The notes beneath the pieces are model-generated. The model was given only the letters and a program-made list of their open reading frames with translations, made no database searches and had not been told where the DNA came from. This document shows positions 17,904-26,009 of a DNA stretch of 64,000 nt, in pieces. Within the stretch, counting starts at the first letter, position 1; each line of letters opens with the position of its first letter. Position numbers and translations under genes: made by a program. The stretch lies in assembly GCF_016919405.1 (NCBI RefSeq), contig NZ_CP070352.1, positions 1,684,501 through 1,748,500 on the forward strand, given 5' to 3'. The DNA comes from Ensifer sp. PDNC004 (GTDB lineage: Bacteria > Pseudomonadota > Alphaproteobacteria > Rhizobiales > Rhizobiaceae).

Positions 17904-17917
17904 GGAATATGTATTCC
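17904..17917. promoter_or_regulatory. IolR-like operator upstream of ibpA
   Basis: GGAATATGTATTCC fits GGAA-N6-TTCC, the motif published for the inositol repressor IolR of S. meliloti. It lies 145 bp upstream of the ibpA start. No iolR gene is in the window. Confidence 0.6.
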
Positions 17918-17988
17918 ATTTTATGCGGACGCCGTCAAGACCTGATGCGGCGCCCATTGTTGATTTGCCTGCCTCGCGCCGGAGATGC

Positions 17989-18801
17989 TCAGATCTGGCT
18001 TTGGATGTAGTCCACGCTCTGCCTGACCGCCGCGGCGGGATCCGCCAATCCATGGACTTCGGCGGCGAAAGGCTCAAAGGAGAGCGGTCCCACATAACCT
18101 GCCGCCCGCAGGCGCCCTATCTGTCCGACATTGTCGAGCAGATCGCTTTGATCGACTAGGACACGGTGCGAATCACGCAGATCCGAAACGGCCACCCGTT
18201 CATCGGTGACGCCCGAAATGTGGATGAGGCCTGTCATCTCGGGATAGACGGCAGGCTCCCCGGCGAGGTGGTGGTGAAACGTGTCGTGTACGAGGCGGAA
18301 GGTCTTCTCACCGTCGACGGCCTTGATTGCCTCAACAGCCTCCGTCTTCGAGCGTAGCGAGCAGATCTCGAAGCCGAGCGGTTCGACGAGACCGATGATC
18401 CCGGCCTTTTCGAGCATCGGCTTCAGCGCCGACAGTGTCTTGCGAAGATTTTCCTGGCGCTCGCCATCGGCCTGGCCGGTGCCATCGTTGACGGGAACAA
18501 GGACAAGGGCCTTGGCGCCGCAGTCGCGCGCATAGGTGATGAGTTCTTCGGCTTCGACCTGACGCGCCTCGTTCCATTCGTTGAAACGTTGAAGGGCATT
18601 GATCGAGATGATCGTGATGCCGTGACGGCCGGCGAGTACGGCGACATCCTTCGCCGGCGTCCCGTCGAGGATTGCGTTGCCGGTCAGATCGTTGCGGATT
18701 TCGACAGAGTTCATGCCGAGCGATCTGGCGAGTTCGAAAAATGCGCCAAGCGGCAGGCTCGGCGTCGTCATGTGATTGAGGGCGAAGGGCAGGGCGGTCA
18801 C
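17989..18801 (-). CDS. Sugar phosphate isomerase/epimerase (IolI/IolE-like TIM barrel)
   Basis: I place the start at GTG 18801, which has GGAGGAGA eight bases upstream and gives 270 residues; the ATG further up lies inside an operator-like palindrome. The protein is an AP_endonuc_2/xylose-isomerase-like barrel: S-V-E-I-R-N-D-L near residue 32, V-E-P-L-G-F, L-V-H-D-T-F-H-H-H and I-S-G-V-T-D supply the His/Asp/Glu metal-site residues. Family members act as inosose isomerases or dehydratases, which fits the inositol transporter downstream. It may be cotranscribed with ibpA or have its own promoter. Confidence 0.75.
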   Translation of the reverse strand: MTALPFALNHMTTPSLPLGAFFELARSLGMNSVEIRNDLTGNAILDGTPAKDVAVLAGRHGITIISINALQRFNEWNEARQVEAEELITYARDCGAKALVLVPVNDGTGQADGERQENLRKTLSALKPMLEKAGIIGLVEPLGFEICSLRSKTEAVEAIKAVDGEKTFRLVHDTFHHHLAGEPAVYPEMTGLIHISGVTDERVAVSDLRDSHRVLVDQSDLLDNVGQIGRLRAAGYVGPLSFEPFAAEVHGLADPAAAVRQSVDYIQSQI

Positions 18802-18831
18802 GGGAATTTCTCCTCCAGTGGGATGGCTATA

Positions 18832-18865
18832 GGTTATAAATGGAACGTTCATTCCATTTATAACC
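18832..18865. promoter_or_regulatory. Long perfect palindrome with IolR-like core
   Basis: Arms GGTTATAAATGGAA and TTCCATTTATAACC (14 bp each, perfect) surround CGTTCA, so the centre is GGAA-N6-TTCC (18842-18855). It sits 31 bp upstream of the TIM-barrel start and is a likely repressor site. Confidence 0.7.
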
Positions 18866-18952
18866 TTGCGGACAATTCACCAACTGTGGGAGCGCAGTCA
18901 AAGCGCGCAACGCGCAAAGGTCTTGCATCCCTGCAGGATTGCCTTTCGTCAA

Positions 18953-18968
18953 TGATGGAATTCCATCA
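18953..18968. promoter_or_regulatory. 16-bp perfect palindrome downstream of the LacI-type gene
   Basis: TGATGGAATTCCATCA is a perfect palindrome 7 bp past the regulator gene and about 150 bp upstream of the TIM-barrel start. It shares GGAA/TTCC with the boxes above but without the 6-bp spacer. It may be a LacI-family operator or chance. Confidence 0.4.
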
Positions 18969-18975
18969 GGATCCG

Positions 18976-20007
18976 CTAGATATTCTCCGGCGTAAAAAGA
19001 TCGAAGGGAAGGAAAGTTTGCCCCGGCGCCCCGGTCGGGCCTTTGTCGATCGCCTGGATCATCAGGTTGATCGTTTCCCGGGCGAGGGCTGCCGTCGGGG
19101 TCGATATCGCCAGTGTCACGGCATCGTCGCCAAGGGCCGCACGGGAATCCGGTGTCAGCTCGTTGACGACCGCGATCAGTTTCCCCTCAAGCCTTTCCTC
19201 GCGGATCGCCGAGATCGCCCCTTCCATACCGCCGCCGCAGACATAAAAGCCGATCAGGTCCGGGTGGCGCTGCAGCAGATTGAGTGTCGCTTCATGGGTG
19301 ATCTCGGCGGTGTCGAGGTTGACCATCGTATCCAGCACTTCGAAATCGGGTGCGTGTTCGCGAAAATAGGAGCGAAAGCCGATCTCCCGCAGCTCGTGGC
19401 CGAGAAAGCGATGGCTGCCGACGAAAGCTGCGACCTTGCCGGGACGTTTGGCGGCCTTGGCGATCATCCACGCGGCTGTGCGGCCGACCTTGTGATTGTT
19501 GAGGCCGACATAACCCTCGCGGACACCGGCGGCAAAATCCGAAAGCAGGGAGAAGACCGGAATGCCGCGTTCCTTGAGTTCCTCAATCGCGGTGGTCACG
19601 GCCGGGTAATCGGGAGCGACAAGCGCGATGGCCTGGTTGCGGGCTGCGGCCGCCCTAAGCTTTTCCGTGATAGCCGATGGCGTGGAGTTCGCGACGAAAT
19701 CGACCTGGGCGAAGACGCGGGCATGCGACAGCGACAGCGCCGCGTTTTCGATTTCCTTCGCCACCGTTTGATAGAAAGCCTGCTCCGGCTTTTGCAGCAC
19801 GAAGCCAAGCCTGTATTGCGGCAGGTCCTCAAAGACGCGCTGCCGGATCAGGCCCACGGCGTGATAGCCGATTGACTTGGCAGCCTCATAGACGCGGCGC
19901 GCGGTCTCTTCCCGCACGGGGTGGCGCCCGTTGAGTACGCGGTCGACGGTGGCGACGCTGACGCCGGCAGTGCGCGCAAGGTCGGCAATGGTCGGACGGT
20001 TGCTCAT
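18976..20007 (-). CDS. LacI-family transcriptional regulator
   Basis: The 343-residue protein has the N-terminal LacI helix-turn-helix (T-I-A-D-L-A-R-T-A-G-V-S-V-A-T-V-D-R-V-L-N, residues 6-26) with the hinge helix, followed by a sugar-binding-protein-like effector domain (about 65-343; Y-R-L-G-F-V-L-Q-K-P, Y-V-G-L-N-N, G-F-Y-V-C-G-G-G). AGGAG precedes the ATG. It is of the subgroup with A-T-V-D-R-V-L rather than the commoner S-T-V-S-R-V-L. It lies in the same direction as the TIM-barrel and transporter genes and is a good candidate for their local regulator; effector unknown. Confidence 0.85.
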   Translation of the reverse strand: MSNRPTIADLARTAGVSVATVDRVLNGRHPVREETARRVYEAAKSIGYHAVGLIRQRVFEDLPQYRLGFVLQKPEQAFYQTVAKEIENAALSLSHARVFAQVDFVANSTPSAITEKLRAAAARNQAIALVAPDYPAVTTAIEELKERGIPVFSLLSDFAAGVREGYVGLNNHKVGRTAAWMIAKAAKRPGKVAAFVGSHRFLGHELREIGFRSYFREHAPDFEVLDTMVNLDTAEITHEATLNLLQRHPDLIGFYVCGGGMEGAISAIREERLEGKLIAVVNELTPDSRAALGDDAVTLAISTPTAALARETINLMIQAIDKGPTGAPGQTFLPFDLFTPENI

Positions 20008-20045
20008 TGCGTCTCCTGATAGGTTTGCATCACGCGTGAAATGCG

Positions 20046-20060
20046 AATGATGACATCATT
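20046..20060. promoter_or_regulatory. Inverted repeat between the LacI-type gene and the desaturase gene
   Basis: AATGATG-A-CATCATT is a perfect 7-bp inverted repeat 39 bp upstream of the regulator start, in the 168-bp divergent promoter region. It could be an autoregulatory operator that also affects the desaturase operon. Confidence 0.4.
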
Positions 20061-20175
20061 TGAGAGAATATATCATTGCTGCATTGAGGCCTGGCAAAAG
20101 TCAACCTATCGTCATTGCACGACATGAGACGTCGCCGGCCGGATCGGATCGGACCGGACCGCGGGAGGAGCGCAA

Positions 20176-21267
20176 ATGACGATGATGCCGACGAAGCGAG
20201 ACTACAGCCTGCTTGGCCGGGATGCCCAGGCGGCCGTCGCCAACGGTCTCTCCGCTGCGGAGTGGTACCACACCGACATTCCGCGCAAGCAGATGAAGGA
20301 GCTGATGAAGCGCGAGGATGGACCGGCCATTCGCGATACCGCGATCTGGCTCGGCTGTCTCGTTCTGTTCGGTGCACTCGGCATCATCTTCTGGGGCACG
20401 TGGTGGGCGGTCCCGTTCTTCCTTGCCTATGGCGTTCTCTACGGTTCGGCCTCCGATAGCCGCTGGCATGAATGCGGCCATGGCACGGCCTTCAAGACGA
20501 TGTGGATGAACGATGCCGTCTACCAGATCGCCTGCTTCATGATCATGCGCAATCCGGTCACCTGGCGTTGGAGCCACACCCGCCACCACACGGATACGGT
20601 GATCGTCGGCCGGGATCCCGAAATTGCCGTCATGCGGCCGCCGGATCTCCTTCGCCTCGTCCTCAATTTCTTCGGCGTGCTCGATGTTTGGCACGCGATG
20701 ATCGATATGGTGCGCAACACGTTCGGCATCATCAGTCCCGAGGAAGCGACGTTCATCCCTGAAATGGAGCAGCCGAAGGCGATCCTGGTCGCGCGCATCT
20801 GGTTTGCCATCTACGCCGCAACGATCGCTGCCTGCTTCTACCTCGGCTCGATCCTGCCGCTGATGCTGATTGGTTTACCGAGGCTCTATGGCGCCTGGCA
20901 CCACGTGCTGACCGGGCTGCTGCAGCACGGCGGTCTTGCCGACAACGTGACCGACCATCGGCTGAACAGCCGCACGGTCTATATGAATCCGGTGAGCCGC
21001 TTCGTCTATTGGAACATGAACTACCATGTGGAACATCACATGTTCCCGATGGTGCCGTATCACGCGCTGCCGAAGCTGCACGCCATGATCAAGCATGATC
21101 TGCCGGAACCGAACCCGTCGATGCTGCACGGCTACCGAGAAATGATCCCGGCCTTTCTGCGGCAGTTGCGGAACGAAGATTACTTCCTGAAGCGCGAGCT
21201 GCCGGCGACGGCAAAGCCCTACCGGGAAGAATTTCACAGCGACGCGATCGTGCACGCTGCCGAATAA
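20176..21267 (+). CDS. Membrane fatty-acid-desaturase-type oxygenase, MocD-like
   Basis: The 363-residue membrane di-iron enzyme begins after GGGAGGAG. The three histidine boxes are intact: W-H-E-C-G-H, W-S-H-T-R-H-H and N-Y-H-V-E-H-H. Hydrophobic pairs lie around residues 57-90 and 205-245. The next two genes encode a Rieske-type ferredoxin and its reductase, which would supply electrons, the arrangement known for MocD-MocE-MocF of rhizopine catabolism (an O-demethylating oxygenase). Alkane or quaternary-amine oxygenases share the fold, so the substrate is open; nearness to an inositol-type transporter favours an inositol derivative. Confidence 0.75.
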   Translation: MTMMPTKRDYSLLGRDAQAAVANGLSAAEWYHTDIPRKQMKELMKREDGPAIRDTAIWLGCLVLFGALGIIFWGTWWAVPFFLAYGVLYGSASDSRWHECGHGTAFKTMWMNDAVYQIACFMIMRNPVTWRWSHTRHHTDTVIVGRDPEIAVMRPPDLLRLVLNFFGVLDVWHAMIDMVRNTFGIISPEEATFIPEMEQPKAILVARIWFAIYAATIAACFYLGSILPLMLIGLPRLYGAWHHVLTGLLQHGGLADNVTDHRLNSRTVYMNPVSRFVYWNMNYHVEHHMFPMVPYHALPKLHAMIKHDLPEPNPSMLHGYREMIPAFLRQLRNEDYFLKRELPATAKPYREEFHSDAIVHAAE

Positions 21268-21297
21268 CCAACGAATGCCAGGAACTGGGAGGAAATC

Positions 21298-21615
21298 ATG
21301 AGCGGAAACTGGGTTGAAGTCTGCGCAGCGGACGAAATCGACGAGGAAGATGTGATCCGTTTCGATCACGACGGGCGCACCTTCGCGGTCTACCGCAGCC
21401 CCGACGACGAATTTTTCGCCACCGACGGGCTCTGCACACACGAGCATATTCATCTCGCCGATGGCCTCGTGATGGACGACATCATCGAATGTCCGAAGCA
21501 CAACGGCCGCTTTAACTACAAGACCGGCCAGGCCAAGGGCGCGCCCGTTTGCGTCAACCTAAAGACCTATCCGGTGAAGGTCGAGGCGGGAAGCGTGTTC
21601 ATTGCGCTGAGCTGA
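21298..21615 (+). CDS. mocE: MocE-family Rieske [2Fe-2S] ferredoxin
   Basis: The 105-residue protein is a stand-alone Rieske ferredoxin. The cluster ligands are C-T-H (about residues 47-49) and C-P-K-H (about 65-68) in the loop C-T-H-E-H ... E-C-P-K-H-N-G-R-F-N. GGGAGGAAA precedes the ATG, and the gene begins 30 bp after the oxygenase gene. It should pass electrons from the reductase encoded next to the membrane oxygenase encoded before it. Confidence 0.85.
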   Translation: MSGNWVEVCAADEIDEEDVIRFDHDGRTFAVYRSPDDEFFATDGLCTHEHIHLADGLVMDDIIECPKHNGRFNYKTGQAKGAPVCVNLKTYPVKVEAGSVFIALS

Positions 21616-21663
21616 AGCCGCTCTCGAGAAATTGGGCTCGCCGCGGCGGGCAGGGAGGTTGAG

Positions 21664-22890
21664 ATGGGTTCCATCGTCATCGTGGGCGCCGGCGAATGTG
21701 GCGCAAGGGCCGCCTTTGCCCTCAGGGAAAAGGGGTACGACGGGAAGGTCACACTGATCGGCACGGAACCGCATCTTCCTTATGAGCGGCCGCCTCTTTC
21801 GAAGGATGGTCTCAAGGCAGGGGGCGCAGCGAAATATGTCGCCGATGCCGAGCGCTACGCGGCAGCAGGCATCGAAGTGCGTACGGATACCTCGGTTGTG
21901 GCCATCGATCGCGCCGAAAAGCGCGTGACGCTCGCAGACGGAAGCAGCATCGCCTATGACCGGCTCTTGTTGACGACCGGTGCGCGTGCTCGAACGATCC
22001 CTGGGATGGATGAAGCGTCGCGCCGCATCCGCACGCTTAGAACCCATCGCGACGCTGAAGAGATCCGCCGTGAACTTTCGCTCGGCCGCAAGCTTGCGAT
22101 CATCGGCGGTGGATTCATCGGTCTGGAGCTCGCGGCAACGGCGCGCGACTTGGGTGCTGCCGTTGTCCTGATCGAAGGGCTGTCGCGCATCCTTTCGCGT
22201 GGCGTGCCGCAGCAGATTGCGGCTGTCGTTGCCGCGCGGCATCGCGCTGAAGGCGTCGACATACGGTGCGAGGCACAGATTGAACGTATCGACGCGGACG
22301 AAAACCGTGCGCGGATCGTTCTTGCCGGCGGCGAGACAGTCGAGGCCGACCTTGTCGTCGTTGGCATCGGTGCGGTCCCGAACACGGAGCTTGCAGCCGA
22401 AGCCGGTCTTTCGATCGAGAACGGCATTGCGGTCGACGCAACGCTGCAAACCAGCGATCCGGATATCTATGCCGCCGGCGATTGCTGCTCTTTCCCGCTC
22501 TGTCACTATGGGGATCGCCGGATACGCCTCGAGGCGTGGCGCAATGCGCAGGATCAGGGAACGCTCGTTGCCGGCAATCTGCTCGGCGCAGGAGAGGCGA
22601 TCACCAGCGTGCCGTGGTTCTGGTCCGACCAGTATGATCTGACGTTGCAGATCGCGGGGCTTGCCGAGGGTGCTGCAACGACCGTCAGGCGCGAACTTAC
22701 CGACGATGCCTTCATTCTTTTTCATCTCGACGATACCGGTCGGCTGCTTGCGGCCTCCGGCATCGGCCCGGGCAATGCGGTGGCACGCGACATTCGGCTT
22801 GCCGAAATGCTGATTGCAGCCGGAAAGCGGCCGGATCCGCAGGCGCTCATCTCGCCCGAAACCAAGCTCAAAGCACTCCTCGCCGCCTAG
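21664..22890 (+). CDS. FAD/NAD(P)-dependent ferredoxin reductase, MocF-like
   Basis: The 408-residue flavoprotein has an N-terminal FAD-binding motif (I-V-I-V-G-A-G-E-C-G-A-R-A-A, residues 4-17), the E-R-P-P-L-S-K block typical of BphA4/putidaredoxin reductases, a second dinucleotide motif I-I-G-G-G-F-I-G-L-E (about residue 145) for NAD(P)H, and the D-I-Y-A-A-G-D-C FAD-ribityl motif. The C-terminal domain (W-F-W-S-D-Q-Y-D) is the reductase-specific dimer-like domain. GGGAGG precedes the start. It completes the three-component oxygenase set. Confidence 0.86.
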   Translation: MGSIVIVGAGECGARAAFALREKGYDGKVTLIGTEPHLPYERPPLSKDGLKAGGAAKYVADAERYAAAGIEVRTDTSVVAIDRAEKRVTLADGSSIAYDRLLLTTGARARTIPGMDEASRRIRTLRTHRDAEEIRRELSLGRKLAIIGGGFIGLELAATARDLGAAVVLIEGLSRILSRGVPQQIAAVVAARHRAEGVDIRCEAQIERIDADENRARIVLAGGETVEADLVVVGIGAVPNTELAAEAGLSIENGIAVDATLQTSDPDIYAAGDCCSFPLCHYGDRRIRLEAWRNAQDQGTLVAGNLLGAGEAITSVPWFWSDQYDLTLQIAGLAEGAATTVRRELTDDAFILFHLDDTGRLLAASGIGPGNAVARDIRLAEMLIAAGKRPDPQALISPETKLKALLAA

Positions 22891-22938
22891 CGTGAGCGGC
22901 AAATCTCGTCCTGTTTCCATGATTTCCGGAGCCTTCTC

Positions 22939-23736
22939 ATGAAAAGCCACCGTCCGACCGTTGCCGATCTCCAGTCGATGAAGGGCAAGCGCCAGCTCAC
23001 CATGCTGCGCGTCGAAACACTGGATGAGGCCGAAGCGGCCGAAACCGCCGGCATCGATCTCGTTTCCGTTCCCCCGACGCTCTTAGGACCGGAGTTTCGC
23101 GAGGTTGCGCCGACCTGCTTTGCCTTTCCGGGCCTCGAATATGGCGGCTACGTCACGGCGGAAGAGTACATGCGTGCAGCCTTCAAGGCGCTAAAGGCCG
23201 GCGGTGACGCGGTCTATTGTGCTGCAGGGCTTTCCACCGTCCGGCGGATGCGAGAGGAGGGCATTCCCGTCTGCGGCCATGTGGGTCTCATCCCCTCGAA
23301 GGCCACCTGGACCGGCGGCTTTCGCGCCGTCGGCAAGACCGCGGCGAGTGCGCTCGAGATCTGGCGGCAGGCCAAGGCGCTTGAGGAAGCCGGCGCCTTC
23401 GCGGCGGAAATCGAGGTCGTTCCGGGAGATGTCGCAGGGGCCATCAGTGCCAGAACGTCGATGCTGATGCTTTCGATGGGAGCGGGGGCCGGCTGCGACG
23501 CCCAATATCTATTTGCCGCCGACGTACTCGGCAGCAATCGCGGCCACGTGCCGCGTCACGCCAAGACCTATCGCAACTTTGCCGCCGAATACGACCGGCT
23601 TCAGCGCGAACGGATTGCCGCGTTCTCGGAGTTTGCCGAGGATGTGCACTCGGGCAGGTACCCACAAGAGGGACACCTTGTCGGAATTGACGGCACTGAA
23701 CTGCGCGCATTTCTGGCCGACATCGAGCGCGCCTAG
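22939..23736 (+). CDS. Diverged ketopantoate hydroxymethyltransferase (PanB)-like enzyme
   Basis: The 265-residue protein aligns over its full length with PanB (PEP-mutase-like TIM barrel): L-T-M-L near residue 20, A-G-I-D-L, I-P-V-C-G-H-V-G-L, A-L-E-E-A-G-A-F-A-A-E-I-E-V-V-P. However the metal-binding aspartates of PanB (the V-G-D-S and A-D-M-P-F sites) are replaced (V-S-V-P-P and F-A-F-P-G), and the V-K-L-E-G lysine is replaced by V-Y-C-A-A. The late V-L-E-x-V-P glutamate is kept. It is probably not a pantothenate enzyme. It starts 48 bp after the reductase gene in the same operon, so a role in the same catabolic path is likely. Confidence 0.7.
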   Translation: MKSHRPTVADLQSMKGKRQLTMLRVETLDEAEAAETAGIDLVSVPPTLLGPEFREVAPTCFAFPGLEYGGYVTAEEYMRAAFKALKAGGDAVYCAAGLSTVRRMREEGIPVCGHVGLIPSKATWTGGFRAVGKTAASALEIWRQAKALEEAGAFAAEIEVVPGDVAGAISARTSMLMLSMGAGAGCDAQYLFAADVLGSNRGHVPRHAKTYRNFAAEYDRLQRERIAAFSEFAEDVHSGRYPQEGHLVGIDGTELRAFLADIERA

Positions 23737-23816
23737 AGCCGTATGACTTGCGCGGGAGAGGGTGCTTGGTATAGTCCACGCGCCAATTCAACTTTCTTTC
23801 CGCGACGGATTACGAT

Positions 23817-24617
23817 TTGAGCGCCCTTCTTCAGGACAGTCTCACCTTTGTCGGCTTGCTGGCAGCGATTTATGCAGCGACGGTGGCGCTGTACTTCATC
23901 CTGGGCTACGGCATCACCTGGCTCAACGACCGTAACCCGGAACGTCGCATCCAGAAGGGGCGGCGCGGCGAGAAGCGCAAGGCCATCGAGATCCGCCAGA
24001 GCATGGCCTCGATCCTCGTCACCTGCACTTCGGTCGCAATCGGCCTTTTCGTACAGTACAAGGGATGGACGCTGTTTTCGCCCTGGGAGTTCAGCTGGTG
24101 GACGGCCGTTCCGCTCTTCGTGCTCTGCATGGTGCTATTCGACGCCTGGTTCTATTTCGCCCACCGGCTGCTGCACACCAAGTTCTTCTATAAGTACCAC
24201 CTCCTGCATCACCGCAGCGTCGCGCCGACGGCCTGGAGCAACGATTCGATTGGCCTGGTGGATACCGCCATGAGCCAGGGCTACTACGCCGTCATCACCT
24301 TCCTGGTGCCGTTCCCGCCGATCATCCTTTTGGCGCACCGCCTTTTCGACCAGATCAACGGCACCTTCGGCCACGCCGGCTTCGAATATTTCGCGTCACG
24401 CACGGCGCGGTATCCTTCGCCGATGCTTTGCACGACCTATCACGACCAGCACCACGCCGAATTCAAGTACAACTACGCGAACTATTTCTCGTTCTGGGAC
24501 CGCGTGATGGGGACGGTCGCGCCGAATTATGATCAGAGGGTGGAGGCGTTTGAAGGGGAGGCGCCGGCGCTGAAATTGCGAAAAGCATCAAATGTGACGG
24601 GAGTGGCCGAGACTTAA
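23817..24617 (+). CDS. Sterol desaturase / fatty acid hydroxylase family membrane protein
   Basis: The 266-residue protein starts at TTG (23817) without a strong ribosome site. It has four hydrophobic segments and the histidine clusters of the family: H-R-L-L-H (about 115-119), H-L-L-H-H-R-S (about 128-134), H-A-G-F-E and Y-H-D-Q-H-H (about 210-215). It is thus a second membrane di-iron oxygenase in the neighbourhood. It begins 80 bp after the PanB-like gene and may be the last member of that transcript. The substrate is unknown. Confidence 0.8.
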   Translation: MSALLQDSLTFVGLLAAIYAATVALYFILGYGITWLNDRNPERRIQKGRRGEKRKAIEIRQSMASILVTCTSVAIGLFVQYKGWTLFSPWEFSWWTAVPLFVLCMVLFDAWFYFAHRLLHTKFFYKYHLLHHRSVAPTAWSNDSIGLVDTAMSQGYYAVITFLVPFPPIILLAHRLFDQINGTFGHAGFEYFASRTARYPSPMLCTTYHDQHHAEFKYNYANYFSFWDRVMGTVAPNYDQRVEAFEGEAPALKLRKASNVTGVAET

Positions 24618-25388
24618 TGGGGCCGGTTGAGGCCGCGGGCGTGGGCGCCCCGCTCCTATTAGTGTAGACCGAAATCAGCGGCTTTGCGGCGCATCTGCCG
24701 GTTCTCGGTGTTGGAGGCGACGCCGGAGTGCACCGACTTTGTTTGTCTCCGAAGGGGCCTCGCTGCCCAAAAACTGGACAAGATATCGTTCGAACAGATA
24801 GGGGAGCGCTGTCACGTTTGCCAACAGCGACGATGGTAGGGCTGGTCCTGATGCTCTCCCGGATAACCCTGGTGAGGTGTTTGCCGGTGGGGAAACCACT
24901 TCGGCGATCCGGCGCGCCAAAGGAGGGTAGGGGGCGCGGCGAGGCCGAAGCCCTGGCACGCCTCGACGCCCGGAGCTAACCCATACATTGCATCCGCGGG
25001 CAGATCGAGAATGTCTTCGCCCGCCGAAAGCGAAGCTGTGTACTTCGCCACAAGCAATGGCGAGGGCTTGCCAAGGCGACCGTCTAAATCCGCATCGCGC
25101 GTCGCTTACAGCAGCCACCCGCCCGCCTTGGCCCATCGGTTGTAGCGATTGTAGACCGTCGTGTACGGGCCGTAACGCTCTGGAAGGTCGCGCCACGGCG
25201 AGTCGTTCGCAAAACGTAGAAAATCGCGTTCAGAACTCGCCGATCATCCGTTCGTGCCACACCGCGTGGTTTGTTGGGAAGCAGCGGCGCGATCAGCGCC
25301 CACTCCCGATCTGTAAGGTCGAACCGTGCGATTCATACTCCTGCCCAGGAGCTTGAATAACGAACCGACCTCAAAGGGAATTCCATTT
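24618..25388. other. Non-coding stretch with insertion-sequence debris
   Basis: This 770-bp region marks the change from the metabolic part to the polysaccharide locus. Apart from the IS5-type remnant at 25120-25336 I cannot recognise a gene; minus-strand open frames from 24675 to 25196 have no protein-like character. Confidence 0.4.
25120..25336 (-). pseudogene. IS5-family transposase N-terminal remnant, frameshifted
   Basis: Reading from an ATG at 25336 gives R-F-D-L-T-D-R-E-W-A-L-I-A-P-L-L-P and ends at F-Y-V-L-R-T; a shift near 25205 is needed to continue into S-P-W-R-D-L-P-E-R-Y-G-P-Y-T-T-V-Y-N-R-Y. Both halves are the N-terminal helix region of IS5-type (IS427-like) transposases. Homology stops around 25120, so only the first fifth or so remains. 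Confidence 0.75.
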
Positions 25389-26009
25389 ATGAGTACAGAA
25401 CCTGGAGCCTACATACATCCGACCGAGGTAAACAAACGGTCCCGTGCGGCGCTAATGGACCAGAAGCCAGCAACGCTTTGGTTCACTGGCCTCTCGGGGG
25501 CTAGAAAATCGACAACTGCCAACCATCTCGAACAACTGTTGCACCATGACTGTCACCATACAGTATTACTTGACGGCGACAATATTCGGCATGGACTGAA
25601 CAGCGACCTCGGATTCACAGAGGAGGACCGTATCGAGAATATCCGCCGCATCGCAGAGGTGGCCAAGCTTATGACTGAGGTCGGCCTGATTGTCCTCGTC
25701 GCGTCAATTTCGCCATTCCGCTCCGCGCGCCAGTTCGCGCGCAACTTGATGGAACCCGGTGAATTTATCGAGATCTTTGTTGATGCTCCCTTGGAGGAGT
25801 GCGTTAAGCGCGATCCTAAAGGTTTGTACAAGCAAGTACTTTCTGGTGAGATTGCACACTTCACCGGCTTCGGATCGGATTATGAACCGCCTGAGCGTCC
25901 GGAATTACATCTACGGACGACAGAAGCGGGGCGAGCTGAACTAGCGGAGGAAATTGTCGCGTTCCTCAAAGGGCGAATCTATGGAGATAAAACGCCCGAG
26001 GAACTCTAG
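25389..26009 (+). CDS. cysC: Adenylylsulfate (APS) kinase-like protein with altered P-loop
   Basis: The 206-residue protein, starting after AAAGGGAA, matches CysC throughout: L-W-F-T-G-L-S-G, L-L-D-G-D-N-I-R-H-G-L-N, E-D-R-I-E-N-I-R-R-I-A-E-V-A, F-I-E-I-F-V-D-A-P-L, R-D-P-K-G-L-Y-K. CysC makes PAPS, the sulfate donor for sulfotransferases. The P-loop reads G-L-S-G-A-R-K-S-T where the family has G-L-S-G-A-G-K-S-T, so a normally invariant glycine is arginine (AGA). Activity is doubtful unless this is a sequencing error. It stands alone at the edge of an IS remnant, with no cysDN nearby. A sulfotransferase-like gene is encoded at 40076. Confidence 0.82.
   Translation: MSTEPGAYIHPTEVNKRSRAALMDQKPATLWFTGLSGARKSTTANHLEQLLHHDCHHTVLLDGDNIRHGLNSDLGFTEEDRIENIRRIAEVAKLMTEVGLIVLVASISPFRSARQFARNLMEPGEFIEIFVDAPLEECVKRDPKGLYKQVLSGEIAHFTGFGSDYEPPERPELHLRTTEAGRAELAEEIVAFLKGRIYGDKTPEEL

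Noticed and set aside
21559..22950. 463-codon frame on the minus strand
   Set aside because: Antisense to the ferredoxin reductase, which has clear FAD and NAD motifs; no ribosome site or domain.
22939..23736. Plain panB annotation
   Set aside because: The metal-binding aspartates and the conserved lysine are missing and the context is catabolic, so a pantothenate role is unlikely.
24675..25196. 173-codon frame on the minus strand
   Set aside because: It runs through the IS5 remnant in the wrong frame and into unrecognised sequence; no domain.
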